Origin: an uncultured Chitinophaga sp. | GTDB lineage: Bacteria; Bacteroidota; Bacteroidia; Cytophagales; Cyclobacteriaceae | DNA: 64,000 nt | NCBI GenBank assembly: GCA_902168205.1 | Contig: CABHOK010000002.1 | Span: 248,001-312,000, forward strand | Direction: 5' to 3' | In this document: positions 1-8,689 of the stretch, piece after piece | Position numbering within the stretch: the first letter of the stretch is position 1 | Layout of the letters: every line of letters starts with the position of its first letter | Notes under the pieces: model-generated | Told to the model about the DNA's origin: nothing | Databases searched by the model: none | The model's input: the letters and a program-made list of their open reading frames with translations, nothing else | Program-made: the position numbers and the translations under genes

Positions 1-1738
1 GGTTGGGATATGCCTGGATCGTAACAACTTCTTCCGGAATGCCCACCGGGTTATCAACACCTTTTCCAAATAGCGGACGAATCATGAGGCTTCCGTTTAC
101 ATCGGTGTTCTGATACCAGCCACCGCCTACATCTACAAAAATACGATCAGCCGTGTTGTTGTTATAATCAAGGCCGATGCGTACTGAAGGTGAAGTATAG
201 CCTATATAAAAACGGTTTTGTACGCGCACAGTTTCGAGTATATTAACACGCTGAAATTTGTTTACAGCGTTTTGTACTTTCAACGTATAGCTTGAAATGG
301 TATAAAGCGGATCTCCCGGCATACCATTGTTATCTTCGTATACAGCGAAATTTACCAGTGGGTTACTGGTGAGCCCGAAGTCAGGGAAGTACACATCAAA
401 GCCTGCCAGCGTATCAACATCATCGGTTAACATGTCAAAGGCGTACGCGAGTTTATCGGTAGTTGTGTTGAGACGTGCTGAAAATTCGGCTGTGCCGTCA
501 TCGTAAGCGTAGTAATCTTTTAGCCTGTACGTTGTCGTAAGTGTATCGTTGATGCGGAAGTCAACAGGCAGAAAGCCCGGGCGGCCGCTATCAAGGTTAT
601 CACCGCTGATAACTTTCACTTGCAGGTCTATATCAATCGAATCAGCCGTAGGACTGAATTGTTGAGGATCGCTTGTGTCAGGTTTATTTTCGATTCGTAC
701 GCGGGCGCGTTCTGACGGAGCCATCAACCCTCCGTTTGGACCAACACCACCGGTGCCGAAGAGAATAGTATGATCGTTTGCTGCACCGCCTGTATAGTTT
801 CGGAAAGTCATATAGGCTTCGTACCCGATCGCAATCTCAACCACTGCCTTCTTTAAATTCTTTACATCAAACTCAACACTATCAAAGGCACTCTGCTTTC
901 TGAAATGCTCCAGCGGTACAGCGGTATATCTTCCGAAAAGCTGTGTAGCCTGCGATGCCACTGAACGATCCGGAAACGACAAGCTGCTTAATGTTCTGTT
1001 CTTGTTCAGGTATATATAGTCTATATTCCAGGTATCGAACGGCCCGGATTTACGACCAAAGTTCTGAAAGCGGAACTGAAAATTTTTGTGGAAGAAAAAG
1101 CGGTCGCCCGTGTTGGGTATTTGTATAATGGTATCGTAGAACTCCGTGCGGCTCAGGGTAGTTTTGGGTACGATCGTCATAACAATTGCCCAACTGCTAT
1201 CGCTGTCGCGCATTTCGAGTTGAAGAAAATCATTCGGATCCGGTGGCTCGCCATTTCCCTGCCACTGGTATGCAAAGCTGAGGTAAACCGTGTTACGTTC
1301 AGCAACGGCTACTTTAGCTTCACTCAGGTCGATCGGTTGTGATACCAGGCTATCGCGGTAGCCGTTCGCGAGTATATCAGCCGAGTAGGGAAGACCTTCT
1401 TCATTCAGACCATCGAAGGTCGCTACATTTATACTCGGAGCGTTTACACCAATGCCACGGTTTATCCATACACTCTGGCTGTTTACCCAAATGGAATCCA
1501 GCGGATCGTTAGCCGTTGTATCATTCGGATCATCTACCGGGGTGAAAGAGAAGTCATCCCAGAACGGAAGCGACAAAGGAGTTGTTGCTTGCGTGCGTGC
1601 AGCCGGTGAGCCAATACGCGCTTTAGTATGGTTGCGTATTTTTCGCTGGGTAGCGTCCAGCATCAGTTGCCCCAGCCCTTCCGTTGTAACGAGGAGTGAA
1701 GCAAACAGAAGGAGTATATAGAATTTAGAAGACCTCAT
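1..1738 (-). CDS. Secreted T9SS cargo protein, 3' end cut by the window edge
   Basis: An open minus-strand frame runs from the ATG at 1738 to the window edge (579 codons, no stop). The first 24 or so residues look like a signal peptide (MRSSKFYILLLFASLLVTTEG then LGQ). The body is a large, Asp/Asn-rich, beta-type extracellular sequence with no catalytic motif I recognise. The last visible codons read IQAYPN, which is how a type A T9SS sorting domain begins (consensus YPNP), so the missing part is probably only the 80-residue sorting domain. By family knowledge such proteins cross the outer membrane through T9SS and are attached to the surface or released. It lies 37 bp downstream of the PASTA gene, so it is probably the third gene of the ddl operon. 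The ligand or substrate is unknown. Confidence 0.85.
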   Translation of the reverse strand, partial: MRSSKFYILLLFASLLVTTEGLGQLMLDATQRKIRNHTKARIGSPAARTQATTPLSLPFWDDFSFTPVDDPNDTTANDPLDSIWVNSQSVWINRGIGVNAPSINVATFDGLNEEGLPYSADILANGYRDSLVSQPIDLSEAKVAVAERNTVYLSFAYQWQGNGEPPDPNDFLQLEMRDSDSSWAIVMTIVPKTTLSRTEFYDTIIQIPNTGDRFFFHKNFQFRFQNFGRKSGPFDTWNIDYIYLNKNRTLSSLSFPDRSVASQATQLFGRYTAVPLEHFRKQSAFDSVEFDVKNLKKAVVEIAIGYEAYMTFRNYTGGAANDHTILFGTGGVGPNGGLMAPSERARVRIENKPDTSDPQQFSPTADSIDIDLQVKVISGDNLDSGRPGFLPVDFRINDTLTTTYRLKDYYAYDDGTAEFSARLNTTTDKLAYAFDMLTDDVDTLAGFDVYFPDFGLTSNPLVNFAVYEDNNGMPGDPLYTISSYTLKVQNAVNKFQRVNILETVRVQNRFYIGYTSPSVRIGLDYNNNTADRIFVDVGGGWYQNTDVNGSLMIRPLFGKGVDNPVGIPEEVVTIQAYPN

Positions 1739-1775
1739 CGAAGAGGTCTTTTTAAGATTGCTTGTGGAGTAACTA

Positions 1776-2573
1776 TTACAATTCTTCGCTATCATCATCT
1801 GAAGGTACGGATTCGGGTTTACCTATCCATAGATCAACGACATCACCTGCCTTAATCTTTTCTCCGGCCTCGGGTATTTGTTTTATTACTACGGGCGTTA
1901 TGCCAACGGTATCATCTTCAAGCGTCACAGTGCCTACATTCAGGTTAGCCCCGAGAATATACACTTTTGCATCTTCAAATTCCTGTCCTACCATGTTGTC
2001 AATGGTATAGTCGCCTTTGCCGCCATCCATTACCACGAGGTCAATAACAGAACCTTTCGGAACGCGTACGTTGGGTTCGATGCGCGCACCCCGGTATTTC
2101 ATTTCTTTCACCACGTTGAAAGGTCCGGGTACCAGTTCGATCCGGCCGCGCTTCAATTCATTACTGGTTAACACAGCATCGGCATTTACCACAGAGCCGT
2201 CAATAAGATTTGGTACCGGTACAGTAGGAGCCGTAACGTGATTGATGGTGATGAAGATCTTCCTTCCTTCCTTTACCTTGGCACCTGCATGCGGGTATTG
2301 TTTCAATACGGTAAGAGGAGGATATTTGGATGAATAGGTCGAGTCGCTTACTTCATAGCGAAGATCTTTCTTTACCAGGAAATCTTCCAGTTGCTCAACC
2401 TTCATACCTTCTATGTTCGGTACTGTAATGCTTTCGCCATGATTGGTTACGCTGGGCAGGTAGGTAAAGAAATAGATGGCTACCAGTATCAGCATAATAG
2501 CCACAGCTACTACAACACTAATCAATATGCCTCCAAGTGTATCAGGAGCGAATTTACCGGGGAAGAGTTTCAT
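1776..2573 (-). CDS. Membrane-anchored PASTA-domain protein
   Basis: 265 residues counted from the ATG at 2573; the longer frame would need a TTG at 2597. A short cytoplasmic N-terminus (MKLFPGKF) is followed by one membrane segment at about residues 16-38. Three PASTA repeats then fill the periplasmic part (roughly 47-112, 116-184 and 187-254), each opening with a V-P-N/D-M/L-like strand, and the tail is acidic (DDDSEEL). PASTA domains in Gram-positive Ser/Thr kinases and penicillin-binding proteins bind peptidoglycan or beta-lactams. Here there is no kinase or transpeptidase domain. It follows ddl by 34 bp, which supports a cell-wall role. The exact function is not known to me. Confidence 0.88.
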   Translation of the reverse strand: MKLFPGKFAPDTLGGILISVVVAVAIMLILVAIYFFTYLPSVTNHGESITVPNIEGMKVEQLEDFLVKKDLRYEVSDSTYSSKYPPLTVLKQYPHAGAKVKEGRKIFITINHVTAPTVPVPNLIDGSVVNADAVLTSNELKRGRIELVPGPFNVVKEMKYRGARIEPNVRVPKGSVIDLVVMDGGKGDYTIDNMVGQEFEDAKVYILGANLNVGTVTLEDDTVGITPVVIKQIPEAGEKIKAGDVVDLWIGKPESVPSDDDSEEL

Positions 2574-2607
2574 TTCACGTAAGGTAGTTAACAGCAAATA
2601 TACGGCA

Positions 2608-3693
2608 TCAGAATTTTAAACCGGACTGGAAACCGCGTTCAATGCGTTTACTACGGTCGTAACGCTCCTGGGCCAGGTTGAGAAGCCGCGTGATCAGCTC
2701 AGGAAAACTAACGCCCCGCTCTTTCCACATAACAGGATACATGCTGGAATTAGTGAAGCCGGGAATGCTGTTGATTTCGTTGATATAGATATTTCCTTTT
2801 TTATCGAGGAAGAGGTCGATGCGCGAGAAGTCTTCACAATGAAGGGCCTCGAATGCTTTTACAGAAGCCTTGCGTATTTTTTCAGCAACACTTTTGTTCA
2901 GCTTGGCCGGTACATCTATGCGCACGGCATTGGGGTCTACATATTTAGCATCGAAGGTATAGAATTCATAATCCTTGCTGATCACAACTTCTCCGGGATA
3001 GGAGGCTTCCGGAGGAAAATTACCGAGTACAGCACATTCAATCTCGCGACCGGATATATACTCTTCGGCAATCATTTCATCATCATAGCGGAATGCTTCT
3101 TCCACCGCCTGCTTGAAATCGTTCTTGTTTTTTACTTTCGATACACCTACCGATGAACCCAGGCTCGCTGACTTCAGCATGAACGGTGTGCCTAATTGTT
3201 TAGCGATGGAGTTGAAAGTGATCTTGTCTTTCTGATCGAAGCGGAACGTCATGAACTTGGTTACCGGCAGACCGGCTTCTTTCAGCAAACGCTTCGCTAC
3301 AATTTTATTCATGGCCATGGAAGAACCCAGCACGCTTGTGCCTACCATCGGAACGTCCATCGCTTTGATCATCCCTTGTATACTTCCGTCTTCACCATCG
3401 GTGCCGTGCAGTACCGGGAAGATAATATCAACCGAGAAACGCTCTCCGTTCGAGAGAACCAGGAAGCCTGGCTTTGCCGGATCGAGCACCAGACCAAGTG
3501 CCTGGCCTTTGTCAATATTTTTATCAACGCCTTCGGTAAGATACCACTTGCCGGTTGTGCTGATACCGATCGGAACAGGTTCAAACTTCTTTTTGTCTAT
3601 GTACTCAAAAATGTTGCGGGCTGAATTGACCGATACACCGTGCTCTACTGAGCGACCTCCGTACAGGATGGCTACTTTCTTTTTCTTAGGCAT
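2608..3693 (-). CDS. ddl: D-alanine--D-alanine ligase
   Basis: Joins two D-alanines with ATP to make the dipeptide that ends the peptidoglycan stem; cytoplasmic ATP-grasp enzyme. 361 residues from the ATG at 3693 (MPKKKKVAILYGG), the usual family length; a TTG two codons upstream is less likely. Visible motifs are the N-terminal VAILYGGRSVEHGVS, the loop ending GSSVGVSKV, EEYISGREIECAV in the ATP-grasp core, and the metal-binding INEINSIPGFTNSSMYP near the C-terminus. It is the first gene of a probable operon with the PASTA protein. A minus-strand TATCTTTC at about 3.72-3.73 kb is one base from the Bacteroidota -7 consensus. Confidence 0.97.
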   Translation of the reverse strand: MPKKKKVAILYGGRSVEHGVSVNSARNIFEYIDKKKFEPVPIGISTTGKWYLTEGVDKNIDKGQALGLVLDPAKPGFLVLSNGERFSVDIIFPVLHGTDGEDGSIQGMIKAMDVPMVGTSVLGSSMAMNKIVAKRLLKEAGLPVTKFMTFRFDQKDKITFNSIAKQLGTPFMLKSASLGSSVGVSKVKNKNDFKQAVEEAFRYDDEMIAEEYISGREIECAVLGNFPPEASYPGEVVISKDYEFYTFDAKYVDPNAVRIDVPAKLNKSVAEKIRKASVKAFEALHCEDFSRIDLFLDKKGNIYINEINSIPGFTNSSMYPVMWKERGVSFPELITRLLNLAQERYDRSKRIERGFQSGLKF

Positions 3694-3791
3694 CTGCAAA
3701 AAATATTTCTTGCCGAAAGATAATGAAATGCCTGTATTGCACAGAATGAATTACGATGTTCATTCTACACAAAACGCTCAATGTGGTAATT

Positions 3792-5894
3792 TTACTTGAC
3801 AACCACCCGGGAAGTCCACATACCTGTGGAAGTTTTGATACGCAGAAAATATATACCGGGCTTGAATGAAGCCAGCGAGATCGTAGTGGTTTCGTTAAAC
3901 ACGGTGTTAAAGGTCTGGCTCAGCACGCGTTGTCCCACAGCGTTGGTAAGTTCGGCATATACAGCTTGCTCATCCACCAGGTACGATACAACATTTACTT
4001 CGCCCTCAGCAGGGTTGGGGTATAGGCTGAACTGCCCCGGCTCTGACACCTCGATGTTATCCAGGTATAGATTGCTGCCGTTGCCATTGGAGAATACAAA
4101 CGCAATGCGGAAGTCAGGATCATTCCGGTAGGGGCCGAGTGAGACAATATATCGCCTGAATAATTGATCGGTTGATGTAAGCTGCGAGCTCTCCAGTTGC
4201 AGAAGTACAATATCAAAAGCCGGGGAACATCCGGTGGATGCGCGTACAGTTAATGCATCGAGGTAGCCGGCATGCTCCTGGTAAAAGGTCTCAAAGCTCA
4301 ATACAGGGTTTTGCGTGTTGCTCAGGTTCATCACCGGACTTACAAACCACGCCTGGTCATCGGTGTTTGCATTGGCAGAGGCATTGAAATATAGCGTGCC
4401 GTTGTCGTTCAGGTCGGTTGTTTGCCAGTCCATTCCCTTCGTAGGATTTATAAGGGTCCACGAATCACGCAACGTACCTTCAAATGATTCACGAAGAGGC
4501 AACGGCTCTTCGGTATTTTTAACGATCACCGTTGTCTCATAACTGTTGTTATAGGGATTCACATCTATACCTCCGTTGGGCTCGTCCATTTCAAACACGA
4601 TGGTGTTCTCGCCTTCCTCCAGTTGAATAGTGGGTAATTCAACCGTAACTTCATCGCCTTCTGCCAATGTAAAGCTGCTAAAGTTTTCCTCTTTATAGGT
4701 GCCGTTAACCGTATAGTTTATCGCGAACGATGTGATCGGTTCGATACTGTTATTTACTTTCACCGTTATTTTCGGAACAACGCTGGTATTGCAGAGTACC
4801 GGAGATGGAGAGACTATATTTTTAATCAGCAGATCGTTGCCGTCAACATTGGGGGGTAATAGTCCCGGAGAAGTAAGCAACGATTCTCTTCGTGGACTAT
4901 TCTCCAATACAGTAACCATGCGCGCCACCTGGTCTTCAGTAAAAAGATTCATGCAGGCATCGTAGGTATAGTCCATATAGTTTTGAAACATCTTTGTGGC
5001 ATTACAGGAAGCCGCTGGATGTGTCGGACAATCATCTGTGGAATGATCCTGTGTAGGCGTATCGTTTATATAGTCAGTGCTGCTGCAACTGTTTACATCG
5101 CCCCAGATATGACGCAGTCCGAAGAAGTGACCGATCTCGTGGGTAGCTGTGCGACCGCGGTTATAGTTCGCGCGTAGATTGAATGCTCCGTCTTCCACTG
5201 ATCCGAAAACCCGGTAATTAAAAACAACACCATCCGTCTTGGCTAAACCACCTTGATAGGGTTCAAGTCCGGGTAGATCAGATATAGGAAACTGCGAGTA
5301 GCCGATATAGTCCGTAAGATTGCAAACCCAGATGTTAAGATATTCTTCCGATGACCAGTAACTCAGCGCTTTCAATTCCACATCATCACCGGATGTCCAC
5401 GAAGTCTGTGTGCCTTTTACCCGTACAATACCATTGGTAGGAAAACCATCAGGCGTTCTTTTGGCGAGTATAAATTCAATATTCATACTGCCGGCAACAG
5501 CAGCGAACTCAGCCGGAGTTGAACTTGCATCGTTGTTGGTACGCTGGTAGTCGGCATTCAATACGCGTATCTGTGAGAGTACCTGGGCATCGGGTATATT
5601 AGTGCCATTACCCACAGCCTCTCCGTTGTGAATGATGTGTACTACCACCGGTATCTGGTAGGTAGATTGAATGCGTCCTCCGCTGGCCTTTCGTTGTTGT
5701 ATAGCTTTGCCCAGCCACCGCTCAAACTGTGCATCGTCTTCCGGAAGCCGAAGCTTGTTCCGTTGTGCGTTCGTATAAGGAACGACACCACAGCGCTCCT
5801 GCGCGCGCGCATACTGTGTACTTATCACCACAACCAGTAAAAGAACTGCGTGTCTTATCAGGGGGGAAGCAAGAAGGCGATTCAATATAGTCAC
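3792..5894 (-). CDS. Secreted M43-family zinc metalloprotease with T9SS sorting domain
   Basis: 700 residues; the start is a GTG at 5894, as no nearby ATG precedes the signal peptide (hydrophobic stretch at about 15-25, cleavage near ARA-QE). The catalytic signature HEIGHFFGLRH is at 252-262 (HExxHxxGxxH: zinc ligands plus catalytic Glu), and the Met-turn region NYMDYTYDACM follows at about 305. This is the pappalysin/cytophagalysin (M43) pattern. The middle holds beta-sandwich domains (CARDB-like, then a MAM/jelly-roll-like part). The C-terminus is a type A T9SS sorting domain, from FSLYPNPAEG at about 630 to GIYFLRI...RVVVK. Presumably a surface or released protease; substrate unknown. It is separated from ddl by about 90 bp. 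Confidence 0.93.
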   Translation of the reverse strand: MTILNRLLASPLIRHAVLLLVVVISTQYARAQERCGVVPYTNAQRNKLRLPEDDAQFERWLGKAIQQRKASGGRIQSTYQIPVVVHIIHNGEAVGNGTNIPDAQVLSQIRVLNADYQRTNNDASSTPAEFAAVAGSMNIEFILAKRTPDGFPTNGIVRVKGTQTSWTSGDDVELKALSYWSSEEYLNIWVCNLTDYIGYSQFPISDLPGLEPYQGGLAKTDGVVFNYRVFGSVEDGAFNLRANYNRGRTATHEIGHFFGLRHIWGDVNSCSSTDYINDTPTQDHSTDDCPTHPAASCNATKMFQNYMDYTYDACMNLFTEDQVARMVTVLENSPRRESLLTSPGLLPPNVDGNDLLIKNIVSPSPVLCNTSVVPKITVKVNNSIEPITSFAINYTVNGTYKEENFSSFTLAEGDEVTVELPTIQLEEGENTIVFEMDEPNGGIDVNPYNNSYETTVIVKNTEEPLPLRESFEGTLRDSWTLINPTKGMDWQTTDLNDNGTLYFNASANANTDDQAWFVSPVMNLSNTQNPVLSFETFYQEHAGYLDALTVRASTGCSPAFDIVLLQLESSQLTSTDQLFRRYIVSLGPYRNDPDFRIAFVFSNGNGSNLYLDNIEVSEPGQFSLYPNPAEGEVNVVSYLVDEQAVYAELTNAVGQRVLSQTFNTVFNETTTISLASFKPGIYFLRIKTSTGMWTSRVVVK

Positions 5895-6160
5895 GTTAAG
5901 AAAGGTATGCCGACAAAATTCAATAGGGAAATATACAAAGAGTAACCGTATCTTCTGAACGCGGTTGTAAAGATTATCGGTCGATGTATTTCAACAGCTT
6001 CCGGTGGAGGGAGCACTCAAAAAAATCCGGCTGCCAGCCATACGCTTCGGTTTGAAGTTTTCGTTTTTAGACGTGAGATCAGGTAACGCAGCGTTGGGTA
6101 CTGCTTGCTGCTGAACGTTAAATTCATTAGCTTCCATAATCACACAGCTACACCCTATAT

Positions 6161-8599
6161 ATGCTACGACACTATATCCGGAAAGAGTGGCGCTATATCT
6201 GCCGGGACAAAGTCTTCACCGCTATAAATTTGCTCGGGCTCACCCTGGGCATGGCAACCTGCCTGTTGATTTTGCTATATTCTGTTTTTGAACTTCGGTA
6301 TGACCGGTTCCACCAGCATGCTGATCGTATCTATCGCATTACAACATCATTGTATGCTAACAACAAGTTGATTACGAACAGTGCGCTTGCTCCCGTATCT
6401 GCAGGACCGACAGTGAGTGGTGAGTTTGCAGAAGTTACCCTGCAGGGCAGGTTGGTTTCAACGCGAAGCTGGTTCGATTGCAACGTAAGTTATACTGATC
6501 ATGGCAGCACCATAGTATTTCATGAGCGCAACCTGTACTATGCCGATGCTGCTATACTTAACATCTTTACCTTTATTTTCGAACAAGGTGATCCGGCAAC
6601 AGCGTTGACAAGTCCTTTTTCTGCCGTGATCACGTCTTCGGTTTCCAGGAAATATTTTGGTGACGCAAATGCTATCGGTAAAGTATTGCGGATGAAAGGA
6701 AGCTCGGATGAACATGACTATACGGTAACGGGCGTGATACAGGATCTCCCGGAAAATTCTCACCTCGATGCTACCATTCTTTTGTCGATGCATTCCCTCG
6801 AGAATAATATATACTTTAAGAATTTTGATTGCTATACCTATTTGGTGACTGCGCCTCATACCGATGCATCACGTATGCAGGCAAAGTTGCGTGATTTCAG
6901 TCTGCACTACAGGCCGGAAACCTTGGGTAAAGATGATCGTATTCATCTTTCGTTGCAGCCTGTTACGGATATACACCTGGATAACTGGCTTCATGACGAC
7001 ATGCAACCTGCGGGAAATAAAATTGCTATATATTTTCTGATTGCCGTTGCTTTTGCGATTTTGCTGATCGCATGGATCAACTATATGAACATGACCCTGT
7101 CGCGTGCCGTGACGCGTGCGAAAGAAGTAGGTATACGAAAAGTATCCGGAGCGAGTCCGTTGCAGCTACTTTTGCAGTTTGTTGTGGAATCAGTTATTGT
7201 GAATGCGCTGAGTATACTGCTTGCCATGATGCTGGTATATTTTGCGTTGCCGTTCTTTAACTCGATTACGGGCATTGATGTTCCGTATTCGTATTTGCTT
7301 ACTGTTCTGTTTAGTCCAGCCGGTATATTGGTAGCGATTGTATTTACGGGAGGTATATTATTTACGAGTATATATCCCGCACAGGCAATGGCTTCGTACA
7401 ACCCGGCTGTAGTTTTGAAAGGTAAAGTTTCCGGTAAAAGCAAAGGAGGCGTATTGCGTAAAGCACTCGTTGTTTTTCAGTTTACATGCGCCAGCAGTCT
7501 TGCTATGGCTGTGTTTGTTTTCTATGAGCAATTCACCTTTATGCAAAGGCAGAATATAGGGATTGATATTGACCGAACCATTGTAGTCAAGGCGCCTTCG
7601 ATGGCAGACTCAACGTACCAGGCACGCATGGCAAACTTTAAAACAAAACTTCAGCGACAGTCTGTGATCCGTACGATAACAAGTTCAAGTTCTGTGCCGG
7701 GTGAACAGATTGATTGGACAGGGGTGATCAGAAAGGAGAACGATGAAGGCAGATTGAATTTTGCCATTAATGTAGTGGACGAAGATTTTATTGCTGCCTA
7801 TAAATTACGATTACTCGCGGGCCGGAATTTTGTACAAGCCGATTATCCGACTGGTAAATTTGGTGATAAAGTTGAACCTGTAATGCTGAACAAAACTGCG
7901 GCCATACAATTAGGGTTTGACGCTATAGATCGCAGTATAGGCTCATTTATCTACTGGAACGATGAGAAGTGTGAAGTAATTGGCATTGTTGATGATTATC
8001 ATCAGCAATCGCTGAAAGATGCATTATCGCCTATCGTATTTACAGCGAATCAAGGTCCTTCAATGTCGCTAAAACTGCAACATGATGACGCGTTGAGCGT
8101 AACCCATGCTATACATCAGATCAGACATCATTGGAGAGAATTTTTCCCGGAGAGTCCGTTTGAATATGTGTTGCTGGATGATCTATACAGTCAACAGTAT
8201 ATATCCGACAAACGAATCGCCAGGCTTTTTCAATTCTTCTGTTTGCTTGCTATTGTAATCTCGGCCCTCGGCTTGTTTGGACTTGTGTCGTTTACGGTGC
8301 GACAACGGGTAAAAGAAGTTGGCATCCGCAAAGTGCTGGGCGCTTCACCGGTAAACCTGGTGGCGTTGCTAAATAAGGAATTTCTGCTGCTGGTAGGTAT
8401 AGCATCGGTAACGGCTGGTCCAATTGCATATATAGGTATATCCCAATGGCTGCAGAGCTTTGCCTATCATATTGATCTGACTGGCTGGCATATTATTGTT
8501 CCTGTACTATTGGTGTCAGCCATTGCGCTAAGTGTTATCAGCCTGCATACGGTGAAGGCAGCCCGTGGCAATCCGGTGGATGCCCTTAAGCATGAGTAA
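6161..8599 (+). CDS. ABC transporter permease, MacB/FtsX type
   Basis: 812 residues with the double FtsX layout. One membrane helix lies at about 20-43, a large MacB-like periplasmic domain at about 45-285, then three helices to about 420, a second helix and periplasmic domain at about 430-690, and three final helices. The two cytoplasmic coupling segments are near-duplicates: RAKEVGIRKVSGAS at about 325 and RVKEVGIRKVLGAS at about 720. Members of this family use ATP for mechanotransmission or export of peptides, lipids or drugs; the substrate here is unknown. No ABC ATPase gene lies beside it, so it must pair with one encoded elsewhere. Start: ATG at 6161. It is a single-gene unit closed by the hairpin at 8639. 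Confidence 0.9.
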   Translation: MLRHYIRKEWRYICRDKVFTAINLLGLTLGMATCLLILLYSVFELRYDRFHQHADRIYRITTSLYANNKLITNSALAPVSAGPTVSGEFAEVTLQGRLVSTRSWFDCNVSYTDHGSTIVFHERNLYYADAAILNIFTFIFEQGDPATALTSPFSAVITSSVSRKYFGDANAIGKVLRMKGSSDEHDYTVTGVIQDLPENSHLDATILLSMHSLENNIYFKNFDCYTYLVTAPHTDASRMQAKLRDFSLHYRPETLGKDDRIHLSLQPVTDIHLDNWLHDDMQPAGNKIAIYFLIAVAFAILLIAWINYMNMTLSRAVTRAKEVGIRKVSGASPLQLLLQFVVESVIVNALSILLAMMLVYFALPFFNSITGIDVPYSYLLTVLFSPAGILVAIVFTGGILFTSIYPAQAMASYNPAVVLKGKVSGKSKGGVLRKALVVFQFTCASSLAMAVFVFYEQFTFMQRQNIGIDIDRTIVVKAPSMADSTYQARMANFKTKLQRQSVIRTITSSSSVPGEQIDWTGVIRKENDEGRLNFAINVVDEDFIAAYKLRLLAGRNFVQADYPTGKFGDKVEPVMLNKTAAIQLGFDAIDRSIGSFIYWNDEKCEVIGIVDDYHQQSLKDALSPIVFTANQGPSMSLKLQHDDALSVTHAIHQIRHHWREFFPESPFEYVLLDDLYSQQYISDKRIARLFQFFCLLAIVISALGLFGLVSFTVRQRVKEVGIRKVLGASPVNLVALLNKEFLLLVGIASVTAGPIAYIGISQWLQSFAYHIDLTGWHIIVPVLLVSAIALSVISLHTVKAARGNPVDALKHE

Positions 8600-8638
8600 C
8601 AGATTGCTATAGTTGTATATTCAGGCAGTTCTAAATAT

Positions 8639-8669
8639 AAATGGGATTGACTTTCATCAATCCCATTTT
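8639..8669. terminator. Bidirectional intrinsic terminator between convergent genes
   Basis: Perfect 12-bp inverted repeat AAATGGGATTGA / TCAATCCCATTT with a 6-nt loop (CTTTCA). A and T runs at the base make it work in both directions. It sits between the ABC permease stop (8599) and the subtilase stop (8690). Confidence 0.88.
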
Positions 8670-8689
8670 ACAACTTCATCAAACACTCG

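Noticed and set aside
3196-3799. Long plus-strand frames opposite ddl (142 and 182 codons)
   Set aside because: Antisense shadows of a well conserved gene with no recognisable protein features of their own.
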